From positions 5,208,001 to 5,272,000 of the forward strand of contig OY762279.1 in NCBI GenBank assembly GCA_963665455.1: a stretch of 64,000 nt of DNA. The letters run 5' to 3'. The stretch comes from VXNE01 sp963665455 (GTDB lineage Bacteria > Pseudomonadota > Gammaproteobacteria > Pseudomonadales > Azotimanducaceae). The notes beneath the pieces were generated by a model. The model ran no database searches. It saw only the letters and a program-made list of their open reading frames with translations, and was not told where the DNA came from. Below are positions 10,306 through 19,683 of this stretch, one piece after another (position 1 is the stretch's first letter; the number at the start of each line of letters is the position of its first letter). Made by a program: the position numbers and the translations under genes.

Positions 10306-10449
10306 GGCTTCATCGCCGGCGGATGGCCCGAGGCGGTTGCGGCGCGTGTTCCAAGCTCTGTTGGCAGATGGCGACCCTCACTGGGGAAGGGGATCGTGGA
10401 CCCGGACTATGCGACACGACACCCGTGCATTCAAGGCGGCAAACGCGCC

Positions 10450-11298
10450 TCACGCGCGCATCTGCCCATCGTAGATCTGGGTGGCCGGGCCCGTCATGGT
10501 GACGCTTTCGCCCTCCCCAGGCCAGCGCAGCCGCACCTCCCCGCCCCGCAACGAGATGGTGACCTCGTCCAGGAGTTGTTCCGACAGCCGGCCCGCCACC
10601 ATCGCCGCGCAAGCGCCACTGCCGCAGGCGCGGGTTTCACCCGCCCCGCGTTCATACACCCGCAACCGGGCGAAGTCGGGTTGCACGATTTGCAGGAAAC
10701 CGACGTTTACCCCCTCCGGGAAGGCCGGCGAAGACTGCACCTGGGTGCCCAGTCTTTTCACCGGCGCATTGACGATGTCGTCCACTTCGATGACGGCGTG
10801 CGGGTTGCCGATGGACACGGGGGTCAATGCGACCGTGGCTTCATCCATGTCCAGCCGGTAGCGCAGGCCGTCGCCCGCCGGCTCGGCGAGTTCGACGCGA
10901 AACGGCACCTGCCCCGGCGCGAGGCCCGGCGTGCCCATCTCCACCTCCACCTGGTCCGCATCCAGCAGGCGCGTGCGAATGACGCCATTCGCGGTCTCGA
11001 GGGTCAGGTTCTGCTTCACGGTCAGCCCGTGGTCGCGCACGAACTTCGCGAAGCAGCGCGCGCCGTTGCCGCACTGTTCGGCCTCGCTGCCGTCCCGATT
11101 GAAGATGCGGTAGCGGAAGTCCGCGTCCGGGTCCGACGGCGGCAGCACGGCGAGTAACTGGTCGAACCCGATGCCCGTGCGGCGGTCGCTCCAGCGACGG
11201 ATCTCCTCGGCCCGCAACGCCACGTTCTGGGTCACGAGATCGACGACCATGAAGTCGTTGCCGAGACCATGCATCTTGGAGAAGCGCAGTCGCTTCAC
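10450..11298 (-). CDS. dapF: Diaminopimelate epimerase
   Basis: 282 residues. Converts LL- to meso-diaminopimelate, the precursor of lysine and peptidoglycan crosslinks. Both catalytic cysteines are visible, in EQCGNGARCF and in ETRACGSGACAAM, and the N-terminus has the family motif FSKMHGLGNDF. The start codon is GTG, overlapping the lysA stop as GTGA (11295-11298), so translation is probably coupled to lysA, whose enzyme uses the DapF product. Confidence 0.96.
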   Translation of the reverse strand: MKRLRFSKMHGLGNDFMVVDLVTQNVALRAEEIRRWSDRRTGIGFDQLLAVLPPSDPDADFRYRIFNRDGSEAEQCGNGARCFAKFVRDHGLTVKQNLTLETANGVIRTRLLDADQVEVEMGTPGLAPGQVPFRVELAEPAGDGLRYRLDMDEATVALTPVSIGNPHAVIEVDDIVNAPVKRLGTQVQSSPAFPEGVNVGFLQIVQPDFARLRVYERGAGETRACGSGACAAMVAGRLSEQLLDEVTISLRGGEVRLRWPGEGESVTMTGPATQIYDGQMRA

Positions 11299-12542
11299 GA
11301 CTCCTCGCCCTCCAGCGCCAACTGGTCCCGCAGCGTCTCGCGGCGCCGCACCACGCGAAACTCGCCGCCGTCCACCAGCACCTCGGGCACCCGGCCGCGG
11401 CCGTTGTAGTTGGAACTCAGCACCATGCCGTAGGCGCCGGCGCCGAACACGGCGAGGAGCGTTCCCTCACCAAGGGGCAGCTCGCGGTCCACGGCGAGGA
11501 AGTCCGCCGTCTCGCACACCGGGCCGACCAGGTCCCAAACGCGGGGCTCGGCATCCCCCGGCTCGACCACGGCCACCGGATGGCGCGCCTCGTAGAGGGC
11601 CGGCCGGAGGAAGTCGTTCATCGCCGCATCGACGACGGCGAAGTTCCGGTCGCCCTCTCCCAGCCCCGGCTTCAGGTACTCGACCCGCGTAAGGAGCACG
11701 CCCGCCTCCGCCACGAGGTAGCGGCCGGGCTCCACGATCAGTTCGAGGCCCCGCGCAAACACGGCGTCCGCAATCTCGCGCCCGTAGGCATCCACGTCCA
11801 GCACGGGCTCGTCGTCGTACCGCACGCCGAACCCGCCACCCAAGTCCAGGTGGCCCAGGGACACGCCCTCCGCCGCAAGGGTGTCCACGATGCGGAACAG
11901 CCGGTCCCGCGCGGCGGCGTAGGGGCCGAGTTCCGCGATTTGCGAGCCGATGTGGCAGTCGATGCCGCACACCTCCAGGGCGTCGGACGCCGCCGCGTGG
12001 CGATACATGTTGAGGGCGACGCCTTCCGGCACGCCGAACTTGTCCTCGCGGCGGCCCGTAGTGATGTGGCGATGCGTCCCCGCATCGACGTCCGGATTGA
12101 CGCGCACGGAAATCGGCGCGACCCGTCCGAGGAGCCCGGCCCGCGCCTCGATCCGCCGAAGTTCCGCTTCGCTCTCCACGTTGAAACAGCGGATGCCCGC
12201 CTTGAGCGCGAAGTCGATCTCGGCGACGGACTTGCCGACGCCGGAAAACACGATGTCCTCCGGCGCCCCGCCCACGCGCAATACGCGCTCCAGTTCGCCA
12301 CCGGAGACGATGTCGAATCCCGCACCGAGTTCCCGCATCAGGCGCAGGATGGCCAGATTGGCGTTCGCCTTGACGGCGTAGCAGATGTGCGTGGAACCTC
12401 CCTGGAGCGCCCTCGAGAGGCGGTGGTAGCGGTCCTCGATGCTGCTTCGCGAGTAGACGTAGGCCGGCGTGCCAACGGCGTCGGCGATTGCCGTCAGGGA
12501 GACGCCCTCGATGCCGATGGCATTGTCGATGCGACCAAACAT
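11295..12542 (-). CDS. lysA: Diaminopimelate decarboxylase
   Basis: 415 residues. PLP enzyme making L-lysine from meso-diaminopimelate. The PLP lysine lies in CYAVKANANLAILR, the phosphate loop in the GGGFGVRY region, and the substrate-binding CETADF motif near the C-terminus. The chosen ATG is preceded by a GGAG box and begins at the usual family N-terminus; the frame is open about 30 codons further upstream into lptM. It overlaps lptM at the 5' end and dapF at the 3' end. Confidence 0.95.
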   Translation of the reverse strand: MFGRIDNAIGIEGVSLTAIADAVGTPAYVYSRSSIEDRYHRLSRALQGGSTHICYAVKANANLAILRLMRELGAGFDIVSGGELERVLRVGGAPEDIVFSGVGKSVAEIDFALKAGIRCFNVESEAELRRIEARAGLLGRVAPISVRVNPDVDAGTHRHITTGRREDKFGVPEGVALNMYRHAAASDALEVCGIDCHIGSQIAELGPYAAARDRLFRIVDTLAAEGVSLGHLDLGGGFGVRYDDEPVLDVDAYGREIADAVFARGLELIVEPGRYLVAEAGVLLTRVEYLKPGLGEGDRNFAVVDAAMNDFLRPALYEARHPVAVVEPGDAEPRVWDLVGPVCETADFLAVDRELPLGEGTLLAVFGAGAYGMVLSSNYNGRGRVPEVLVDGGEFRVVRRRETLRDQLALEGEES

Positions 12543-12643
12543 GGTCCGCGCTCCGTCTCGGGATCCTGTGGAAGGTACAGCGGCCCCTTTTGGCCGCATG
12601 TGGCGGCCATCGCACACCAAACCACCACGACGACCCAACGCAT
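12494..12643 (-). CDS. lptM: LptM-like small lipoprotein (YifL family)
   Basis: 49-residue protein: a short hydrophobic signal (MRWVVVVVWCAMAATC) followed directly by a lipobox cysteine and the family hallmark CGQKGPLYLP. In E. coli, LptM helps assembly of the LptD outer-membrane LPS translocon. It sits immediately before lysA, as in other gammaproteobacteria. Its 3' end overlaps the lysA start by about 49 bases in another frame, which is unusual. Strict identification rests on the short motif, position and length. Confidence 0.75.
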   Translation of the reverse strand: MRWVVVVVWCAMAATCGQKGPLYLPQDPETERGPCLVASTMPSASRASP

Positions 12644-12721
12644 GCGCTGTTCCGAGATTTCGGACGCGGCGAAGTATAGCGTCCCGACGCGGCGACCCAC
12701 CGGCCGGACCCGCCCTCGGAG

Positions 12722-14101
12722 TCAGAGGCGTCGGCGCGCCTCCCCGACCGCCGCGCGCACGCGCGCGGGCGCGGTCCCTCCGGCATGGTCGCGGGCCCCC
12801 AGCGATCCATCGAGCGAAAGCACCTCGTAGACATCCTGCCCGATGTCCGCGTGGAAGCGCCGCAGTTCCTCAAGGGGGATGTCGGCCAGCGCCACGCCAC
12901 GCTCCTGGGCGTGCCGCACCACCCCGCCCACGGCGTCGTACGCATCCCGAAACGGCGTCCCGCGTTTCACCAGGTAGTCGGCGAGGTCCGTCGCCGTGGC
13001 GTAGCCGAGCTCGGCGGCCCTGCGCATGGCCTCCGTGTTCGGCCGCATGGCCGCCACGATGTCGCGCATGACCACGAGACAGTCGCGCAGGGTGGCGGCG
13101 GTGTCGAAGACCGGTTCCTTGTCCTCCTGATTGTCCCGGTTGTAGGCCAGGGGCTGGCCCTTCATCAGCACGAGCAGCCCCATCAGGTGGCCGATGACGC
13201 GGCCCGTCTTGCCGCGCACCAACTCCGGGACGTCGGGGTTCTTCTTCTGCGGCATGATGCTTGAGCCGGTGCAGAAGGCGTCCGGCAGTTCGACGAAGCC
13301 GAATTGCTGCGAGGTCCAGAGCACGATTTCCTCGCACCAGCGCGACAGGTGCACCGCCGTCAGGGATGCCGCCGCGCAGAACTCGAGCGCGAAATCGCGG
13401 TCGCTCACCGCGTCCAGGGAATTGGCCGCGACGCCCTCGAACCCGAGCGCCGCCGCGGTCCTCGCCCGGTCGATGGGGAACGTCGTGCCCGCCAGCGCCG
13501 CCGCACCCAGCGGGGATACGTTCAGCCGGGCGCGACAGTCGGCGAAACGCCCCCGGTCTCGATCCGCCATCTCGAACCACGCCAGCATGTGGTGGCCAAA
13601 CGTCACGGGCTGCGCGGTCTGTAGGTGGGTGAAGCCCGGCATCGGGTCCGCCGCGTGACGCTCGGCGAGGTCGACCAAGGCGGACATGATCTCGCCGAGG
13701 AGCGCCATGACCGCGTCGATTTCGTCCCGCAGATAGAGGCGCAGGTCGGTCGCCACCTGATCGTTGCGCGAACGTCCGGTGTGGAGTTTCTTGCCCGCGT
13801 CGCCGATCCGCTCCGTCAGACGCGCCTCGATGTTCATGTGCACGTCCTCGAGGGCCGACGACCAATCGAAGTCACCGGCCTCGATGTCGGCCTCGATGGC
13901 CTTGAGGCCCTCGACGATGGCGCGGCACTCCTCCTCCGTGAGCACGCCGGCCGCCGCAAGCATCTCGGCATGGGCGATCGAACCCCGCACGTCGTGGCGG
14001 GCGAGGCGCTGGTCGAACGCCACCGACGCCGTGAAGCGCTCCACGCCGGCATCGGTGCGTTCCTTGAGGCGGCCACGCAACAGCTTTTCGTTCTTGCCCA
14101 T
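12722..14101 (-). CDS. argH: Argininosuccinate lyase
   Basis: 459 residues. Splits argininosuccinate into arginine and fumarate, the last step of arginine synthesis; argG is in the same window. The fumarase/aspartase-superfamily signature GSSIMPQKKNPD is intact, and HTGRSRNDQVATD near the N-terminus supplies the substrate-binding loop. The ATG at 14101 was chosen because GGAAAG lies 9 bases upstream and the length matches the family; alternatives at 14110 and 14152 exist. It is divergent from hemC, with about 90 bases between them. Confidence 0.95.
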   Translation of the reverse strand: MGKNEKLLRGRLKERTDAGVERFTASVAFDQRLARHDVRGSIAHAEMLAAAGVLTEEECRAIVEGLKAIEADIEAGDFDWSSALEDVHMNIEARLTERIGDAGKKLHTGRSRNDQVATDLRLYLRDEIDAVMALLGEIMSALVDLAERHAADPMPGFTHLQTAQPVTFGHHMLAWFEMADRDRGRFADCRARLNVSPLGAAALAGTTFPIDRARTAAALGFEGVAANSLDAVSDRDFALEFCAAASLTAVHLSRWCEEIVLWTSQQFGFVELPDAFCTGSSIMPQKKNPDVPELVRGKTGRVIGHLMGLLVLMKGQPLAYNRDNQEDKEPVFDTAATLRDCLVVMRDIVAAMRPNTEAMRRAAELGYATATDLADYLVKRGTPFRDAYDAVGGVVRHAQERGVALADIPLEELRRFHADIGQDVYEVLSLDGSLGARDHAGGTAPARVRAAVGEARRRL

Positions 14102-14190
14102 CGGCAGCATCTTTCCGGGCGTCGGGGGACGCACTCCGTCATATACTGGCATTTTCGGCTTTCAGGCTCCAAACGCCTCGGGCCGCCCGC

Positions 14191-15105
14191 ATGCAGCGAC
14201 GTACCTCCCCCGCCCGCGTCCGGATCGCCACCCGCGCGAGTCCCCTCGCCCTATGGCAGGCGGAACGGGTTCGCACACTCATCGGGCGGACCAGCGCGGT
14301 AAGGGTCGATCTCGTCCCCCTCACCACCGACGGAGACCGCCAAGCCACGGCACCCCTCGCGGACGGTGGCGGCAAGGGCCTCTTCGTGAAGGCTTTGGAA
14401 ACCGCGCTAACCGAAGGCCGCGCGGACCTCGCCGTACACAGCATGAAGGACGTGCCCACCGTGCCGCCCGCGGGCTTCACCGTCACGACCATCGGTCCCC
14501 GAGCCGACGCAAGAGACGCGCTGGTTGCCGGCCCCGGGACATTCGACACCTTGCCGGACGGGGCGCGGGTGGGATCGTCGAGTCCCCGCCGGCGGGCGCA
14601 ACTCCTGTTCGCCCGGCCGGATCTCGTTGTCGTGCCCATGCGCGGCAACGTCGGCACCCGCCTCGCGAAATTGGACGCCGGCGAAGCGGACGCCCTCGTG
14701 CTGGCGTGCGCCGGTCTGGACCGGCTGGAAGTCGGGGGCCGCGTTAGCCAGCGCCTCTCCATCGATTTCTGCCTGCCGGCCCCGGGACAAGGCGCCCTCG
14801 CCGTGGAGTACGCCTCCGAACGCGAGGATCTCGCGGTCCTGCTCGCCACTGCGGTGGACGGCCCGACCGAGCGGGCGGTCGCCGCGGAACGCGCCCTGAC
14901 CCGCGCCCTCGGTGCGGACTGTACGACGCCGCTCGGGGCATACGCGACCCTCGACGGCGATGCCATCATCCTGCGGTCCACGCTCCTCGACGCGGAAGGC
15001 CAACACGCTTGGTCGGTGGCCGACACCGGCACGGACCCCATCGCGCTCGGTCAACGGCTCGCCGATGCCCTCTTGCGTCTGGCCGCCGCCGCGCAGCCGG
15101 ACTAG
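14191..15105 (+). CDS. hemC: Porphobilinogen deaminase (hydroxymethylbilane synthase)
   Basis: 304 residues. Polymerises four porphobilinogens into hydroxymethylbilane. Visible elements are the N-terminal RIATRASPLALWQAE motif, the AVHSMKDVPT loop with its catalytic Asp, the VGSSSPRRRAQL arginine cluster and the dipyrromethane-attachment cysteine in GADCTTPLGA. It is the first gene of hemC-hemD-hemX-hemY. The hemB gene of the same pathway is at 20-21 kb on the other strand. Confidence 0.95.
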   Translation: MQRRTSPARVRIATRASPLALWQAERVRTLIGRTSAVRVDLVPLTTDGDRQATAPLADGGGKGLFVKALETALTEGRADLAVHSMKDVPTVPPAGFTVTTIGPRADARDALVAGPGTFDTLPDGARVGSSSPRRRAQLLFARPDLVVVPMRGNVGTRLAKLDAGEADALVLACAGLDRLEVGGRVSQRLSIDFCLPAPGQGALAVEYASEREDLAVLLATAVDGPTERAVAAERALTRALGADCTTPLGAYATLDGDAIILRSTLLDAEGQHAWSVADTGTDPIALGQRLADALLRLAAAAQPD

Positions 15106-15145
15106 CGGCCGTTCGACCGAGTTCGCGACGCCTTCGGAATCCTCA

Positions 15146-15832
15146 ATGCGCCTCTGGGTCACCCGAACCGAACCCGGCGCCAGTCGCTTGGCGGCGGCGC
15201 TCGAAGCGGCGGGGCACGATGCCTGGGTGCGGCCCGTCCTGCGCATCGAGCGGCTGCGGAGCCCTGTACCGGCCGGTGTATTCGACCTGACCATCTTCCT
15301 ATCCGAACACGCCGTACACGGCGCCCTCACGGGCGGGTGGCCGGAGACGCCGGCCCTCGCCATCGGCCCGGGCACGCAAACGGCACTGTCGGAGCACGGC
15401 GTGAAGGCCGCGATTCCCGCTCATGCTTCTTCCGAGGGCATCGCGGAGTTCCTCGTCAACGATCCGCCCGCCACTGTTCTGGTGGCCACCGGCGCCGGCG
15501 GGCGCAACGCGTTGCCGGAACTGTTGGGCGCACGGGGCATCGAAGTCGTCCCGTGGCACCTATACCGGCGCACTCCAGTTCGCGACCCGCTACCGCCGGA
15601 TGTGCGCATCGACGCGATCATCGCCGGCAGCGGCGGTGGATTGCGGGTCGCCCGAGACCTGTGGTTTGCTTCCGGGCGAAGCGCCGCGGCACCGCTGATC
15701 GTGCCCTCCGCGCGGGTCGCGGACGCCGCGCGCGGGATGGGTTTGACGAACGTGTACGTCAGCGCGGGAGCGGGCGTGCAGGCGACCGTCACCACGGTGC
15801 GCAACATCGCAAGCGGGAGACACCGCCCTTGA
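15146..15832 (+). CDS. hemD: Uroporphyrinogen-III synthase
   Basis: 228 residues. Closes hydroxymethylbilane to uroporphyrinogen III. The family is poorly conserved; support comes from the N-terminal VTRTEPGASRLAAALEAAG motif, the two-domain Rossmann-like pattern and the position directly after hemC. The ATG at 15146 was chosen for that N-terminus; the frame is open far upstream inside hemC. Its stop overlaps the TTG start of the next gene (TTGA at 15829-15832). Confidence 0.88.
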   Translation: MRLWVTRTEPGASRLAAALEAAGHDAWVRPVLRIERLRSPVPAGVFDLTIFLSEHAVHGALTGGWPETPALAIGPGTQTALSEHGVKAAIPAHASSEGIAEFLVNDPPATVLVATGAGGRNALPELLGARGIEVVPWHLYRRTPVRDPLPPDVRIDAIIAGSGGGLRVARDLWFASGRSAAAPLIVPSARVADAARGMGLTNVYVSAGAGVQATVTTVRNIASGRHRP

Positions 15833-16917
15833 GCGAAGACCCACATACGGAATCCATCGCGGGGACCCTCGAGGACGCGGCGCCGCGGCGGCGGTCACGC
15901 GGCATCGGCACCGCCCTGCTCGCCCTACTTTCCGTCGCCGCCGTCGCCCTCGCCGGCTACGTCTTCTGGCGCGTCGAGTGGGCGAATCCGGCCGCGGCGG
16001 TCGAGAGCCGTCTCAAGGACCGGATCGAGGGCCTAAGAACCACCGTGAACGAGACCCGCGCCGCCTCCGAAGCGGAGGTGACGGCGCGGATCACCGGACT
16101 GGAGGAAACGCTCGCCGAACAAGGCGCCGCGATCGATGTCACCCGCACATCCCTGGCGGACGCCGTGGCCGAGCAGCGCCGGCAGGCACCGCCCGATGCG
16201 CGGGACTGGCGTGTTGCCGAAGTCGAATACCTGTTGCGCGTTGCCAATAGCCGCCTGCTCCTGGAACGGGACGCAGCCACGGCCGAACGTCTGCTGGGCG
16301 CCGCGGACGCCATTCTGGAGGAACTCGACGACTTCGCGCTCTTCGAGGTCCGCGCCCTGCTCGCCGAGGAACGCCTCGCACTGCGCGACGCCGGCACGGC
16401 GGACACCCAAGCGCTGTTCCTGCGCCTTGAAGCCGTCAAGGACGGTCTGGGGGCATTACCCGCGCGGGTTCCGGAGTACTTCGGCGCGCCGGCCGCGGAT
16501 CCTGCCCCGGTCGCCGGTGAAGACGGGACGGCGGCCGCGTCCCCGTGGGATGCCTTCCTCGACCGACTCTCCAGCCTGTATGAGTTCCGCACCCGGGAGG
16601 GCATCGCTCCACGTCCACTGTTGCGGCCGGACGAGGCGGTGTACCTCGAGTTCAATCTGCGGCTCGCCTTCGAGCGGGCGCAACTCGGTGCCTTGCGCAA
16701 CGATCAACTCTTGTACCGGACTAGTCTCGAATCGGCCCACGGCTGGATCGAGCAACACCTCGACGCCGAGAGCCCCACGGTACAGGGGCTGCGGGCGGAA
16801 GTGGACGCCCTGCTCCGCTTCGACGTGGACGCCGCCCCGCCGGACATCTCGCGGTCCCTCGCCCGCCTGCGGGAACTGGCCCCGGCCGCCCTGACCCCGA
16901 GCGCGGAACCCCCGTGA
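15829..16917 (+). CDS. hemX: HemX-family membrane protein
   Basis: About 362 residues starting at TTG, which overlaps the hemD stop and has GGGAGA about 8 bases upstream; there is no suitable ATG. A short cytoplasmic N-terminus is followed by one transmembrane helix (about residues 23-44), a coiled-coil region rich in Glu and Arg, and a C-terminal domain with the family pattern DWRVAEVEYLLRVANSRLLLERD. Members are often annotated as uroporphyrinogen-III methyltransferase, but no methyltransferase motif is visible. Its role in haem synthesis is inferred from gene order only. Confidence 0.85.
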   Translation: MSEDPHTESIAGTLEDAAPRRRSRGIGTALLALLSVAAVALAGYVFWRVEWANPAAAVESRLKDRIEGLRTTVNETRAASEAEVTARITGLEETLAEQGAAIDVTRTSLADAVAEQRRQAPPDARDWRVAEVEYLLRVANSRLLLERDAATAERLLGAADAILEELDDFALFEVRALLAEERLALRDAGTADTQALFLRLEAVKDGLGALPARVPEYFGAPAADPAPVAGEDGTAAASPWDAFLDRLSSLYEFRTREGIAPRPLLRPDEAVYLEFNLRLAFERAQLGALRNDQLLYRTSLESAHGWIEQHLDAESPTVQGLRAEVDALLRFDVDAAPPDISRSLARLRELAPAALTPSAEPP

Positions 16918-18122
16918 CCACCCGGGGCCTACTGATCTTGCTCGTGGCCGTCGGCGCCGGGACCGCCTTCGGCGTCCTGGCATTGCGCGACCCCGGCTAC
17001 GTGTTCATCTCCTACGGCAACGCGACCCTCGAGACCAGCGTCTGGTTCGCCGTCGCGGCCCTGGTCCTGCTCGCGGGCGCAGCCTCGGTGTTGCTCACCC
17101 TCCTGCGTCGCACGCTGCGCGGCCGCTCCCGGTTGTCGGCCTGGTCCCGGGACCGGCGCTTGCGCAACGCCCACGCCCGGACCGTGCGCGGCGTGACGCA
17201 ACTGGCCGAGGGCAACTTCGCGGCGGCCCGGAGCGCCCTGGAGGAAGCCGCCCGAGACGTGGAGACCCCGGTCGTCAACCTCCTCTGCGCCGCCGTGGCC
17301 GCCCACGCGGCCGGCGATGCCCCGGAACGTGAGCGGTTGCTCGCGTCCGCCGAGACGGCGATGCCCAACGCCGGCATCGCCGTCGCCCTGGCGCGCGCCC
17401 GCCTGCAGGGCAACGACGGCGAATGGCGAGCGGCCCAGAAAACCCTGGGGCAACTCCTGACGGACCACCCCCGCCATCCCGGTGTGCTGCGCCTCGCGCT
17501 CGAATGCAGCCGGCGGCTCGAGGATTGGGAAACGGTCCTGGAGCTCGTCGGCAGGCTCAAGAAGCTACGCGCCATCGACGGCAACGCCTTGGAGGACGCC
17601 ACCCACGCGGCATGGCACGGTCGCTTAGTCGCCAGTCGCGACAGCGCAACGGCCGCCGATCACGCTCGCCGCACCTGGAAGGCCGTGCCGAAGGGCCTCA
17701 AGAGCGACCCACTCCTCGTGCGCGCCTACGCCGAAACCCTTTTCGCGAGCGCCGATGCCGACAGCGCCGAAACGGCGCTGCGTACGGCCATCGCGACCGA
17801 TTTCGACGCCGACCTCGTCGAACTCTACGGACGGGTACGTTCCGGCCGGCCCAATCGGCAGCTCGACGCCGCGGCCGGTTGGCTGGAGACCCACCCCGAA
17901 GACCCTACGCTGCTGCTCGCCCTAGGGCGCCTCGCGATGGCCAGCGACGAGCCCGACCGCGCACGGACCTATCTCGAATCGTGCATTGGGGTGTCGGCCA
18001 GCCAAGCCGCGCGTGCCGAGCTGGCAAGCCTCTATCTCGCCGCCGGCGATGTCGCCCAAGGTCGGCGCCTGCTCGAACAGTCGCTCGAAGCGGGCCGGGC
18101 CGTTCGCGGGCGAGACGACTGA
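16914..18122 (+). CDS. hemY: HemY-family TPR membrane protein
   Basis: 402 residues from a GTG overlapping the hemX stop (GTGA at 16914-16917). Two N-terminal hydrophobic helices are separated by a short loop with the family-like RDPGYVFISYG segment. A long alpha-helical domain with tetratricopeptide-like repeats follows. This is the proteobacterial HemY of haem operons, not the Bacillus protoporphyrinogen oxidase of the same name. Function is unproven; it probably scaffolds late haem-synthesis enzymes at the membrane. The gene converges on rho with a 12-base gap. Confidence 0.88.
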   Translation: MTTRGLLILLVAVGAGTAFGVLALRDPGYVFISYGNATLETSVWFAVAALVLLAGAASVLLTLLRRTLRGRSRLSAWSRDRRLRNAHARTVRGVTQLAEGNFAAARSALEEAARDVETPVVNLLCAAVAAHAAGDAPERERLLASAETAMPNAGIAVALARARLQGNDGEWRAAQKTLGQLLTDHPRHPGVLRLALECSRRLEDWETVLELVGRLKKLRAIDGNALEDATHAAWHGRLVASRDSATAADHARRTWKAVPKGLKSDPLLVRAYAETLFASADADSAETALRTAIATDFDADLVELYGRVRSGRPNRQLDAAAGWLETHPEDPTLLLALGRLAMASDEPDRARTYLESCIGVSASQAARAELASLYLAAGDVAQGRRLLEQSLEAGRAVRGRDD

Positions 18123-18134
18123 GACGCCGCGCCG

Positions 18135-19397
18135 TCAGCGACCCCGCATCTGGCCGAAGAACTCGTTGTTGGTCTTCGTGTCCTTCAGCTTGTCCACCAT
18201 GAACTCGATGGCGGCGATGTCGTCCATGTCGTGCAGCAGCTTGCGCAGGATCCACACCCGCTGTAGTTCCGCCTCCCCCATCAGCAACTCTTCGCGGCGG
18301 GTGGCCGAGCGGCGGATGTTGATGGCCGGGTACACGCGCTTCTCGGCGATCTTGCGCTCGAGGTGCAGCTCCATGTTGCCGGTGCCCTTGAACTCCTCGT
18401 AGATCACCTCGTCCATCTTGGAGCCCGTGTCGATCAGCGCCGTCGCGATGATGGACAGGCTGCCGCCCTCCTCGATGTTGCGGGCGGCACCGAAGAAACG
18501 CTTCGGGCGTTCGAGTGCATGGGCGTCCACGCCGCCGGTCAGGACCTTGCCCGAGGAGGGCACGATCGTGTTGTAGGCCCGCGCCAGCCGGGTGATCGAG
18601 TCAAGCAGGATCACGACGTCCTTCTGGTGCTCCACCAGGCGCTTCGCCTTCTCGATGACCATCTCCGCGACCTGCACGTGGCGCGACGGGGGCTCGTCGA
18701 AGGTGCTCGCGACCACCTCCGCGTCGACGACCGTGCGCTCCATGTCGGTCACCTCCTCCGGCCGCTCGTCGATCAGCAGCACGAGGACGATCGCTTCGGG
18801 GTTGTTGGCGCAGATGGACTGCGCCACGTTCTGCAGGATGATGGTCTTGCCGGCCTTCGGCGGCGAGACGATGAGGCCGCGTTGCCCCTTTCCGACGGGG
18901 GAGATGAGGTCGATGATCCGCGCCGTCAGGTCCGCCGTGCTGCCGTTGCCGCGCTCCAGGGTGAACCGCTCGTCCGGGAACAGCGGCGTCAGGTTCTCGA
19001 ACAGGATCTTGTGCTTGCGGGTGTTCGGCTCGCTGAAGTTGATCTCGTCGACCTTGAGCAGCGCGAAGTAGCGCTCGCCCTCCTTGGGCGGCCGTATCTT
19101 CCCGGCGATGCTGTCTCCCGTGCGCAGGTTGAAGCGACGAATCTGGCTCGGGGAGACGTAGATGTCGTCCGGTCCGGCGAGGTAGGAACTGCCCGGAGAG
19201 CGCAGGAACCCGAAGCCGTCCTGGAGTATCTCCAGCACGCCCTCGCCGTAGATGTCGTCGCCGTTCTTGGCGTGCTTGCGGAGGATCGCCGCGATGACTT
19301 CCTGCTTGCGCGAGCGCGCGAGGTTCTCAAGGCCCAATTCGCGGGCCATGTCGACCAGTTGGGGGACCGGTCTGCTTTTGAGGTCTGTAAGGTTCAT
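18135..19397 (-). CDS. rho: Transcription termination factor Rho
   Basis: 420 residues, the normal length. Hexameric RNA helicase. The N-terminal helical domain begins MNLTDLKSRPVPQLV, the RNA-binding cold-shock-like domain has DGFGFLR and the SYLAGPDDIYVSPSQIRRF segment, and the ATPase core has the P-loop SPPKAGKT, the Walker B region VVILLDSITRLARAYN and the R-loop GKVLTGGVD. It lies downstream of trxA, as in many gammaproteobacteria. About 286 bases of structured leader precede it. Confidence 0.97.
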   Translation of the reverse strand: MNLTDLKSRPVPQLVDMARELGLENLARSRKQEVIAAILRKHAKNGDDIYGEGVLEILQDGFGFLRSPGSSYLAGPDDIYVSPSQIRRFNLRTGDSIAGKIRPPKEGERYFALLKVDEINFSEPNTRKHKILFENLTPLFPDERFTLERGNGSTADLTARIIDLISPVGKGQRGLIVSPPKAGKTIILQNVAQSICANNPEAIVLVLLIDERPEEVTDMERTVVDAEVVASTFDEPPSRHVQVAEMVIEKAKRLVEHQKDVVILLDSITRLARAYNTIVPSSGKVLTGGVDAHALERPKRFFGAARNIEEGGSLSIIATALIDTGSKMDEVIYEEFKGTGNMELHLERKIAEKRVYPAINIRRSATRREELLMGEAELQRVWILRKLLHDMDDIAAIEFMVDKLKDTKTNNEFFGQMRGR

Positions 19398-19484
19398 GAG
19401 CCTCTTCGATGTGTCGGGCGGGAGCGCCTTGCGGATCGGTAAACGCGGAAACCGCGCGGCGGTTGCGAAGTTGTGTAAGAAGTC

Positions 19485-19524
19485 CAGTCGGAGACGTTCC
19501 GGGTTCGGAACGTCTTTTCGACTG
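19485..19524 (-). promoter_or_regulatory. Stable hairpin in the rho 5' leader
   Basis: About 90 bases upstream of the rho start. A perfect 9-bp inner stem (GACGTTCCG with its complement, 4-base loop) sits inside a 6-bp outer stem (CAGTCG/CGACTG) with a small internal bulge. The nearby CGCGG-AAA-CCGCG at about 19445 forms another short stem. Reading toward rho there is no U tract after the stem, so it is not a classic terminator in that direction. rho is autogenously attenuated in enterobacteria; a similar role here is inference. The remainder of 19525-19683 shows nothing recognisable. Confidence 0.4.
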
Positions 19525-19683
19525 TATCACCGGGTTTTCGGCGGGTCTAGTCCGGTTTTCTCATGACGGTGGGCGGTGGCGGGCAGTGCCGCGCTTCAAA
19601 TCCCGCGCGCCGTGGATCAAGGATGGGACCAGCGTCGGCCTGTGCGAGGCCCGGCGCGATGCCGCGCCTTGTTCAGGGGAGAC

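Noticed and set aside
10306..10449. Possible relic of the DUF484 gene between dapF and xerC
   Set aside because: The gap is only 144 bases and no translated frame shows DUF484-like sequence; simple absence is the better reading.
15829..16917. Annotation of the HemX-like gene as uroporphyrinogen-III C-methyltransferase
   Set aside because: No SAM-binding or CobA-type motif; the protein is a membrane-anchored coiled-coil protein. The label comes from gene order.
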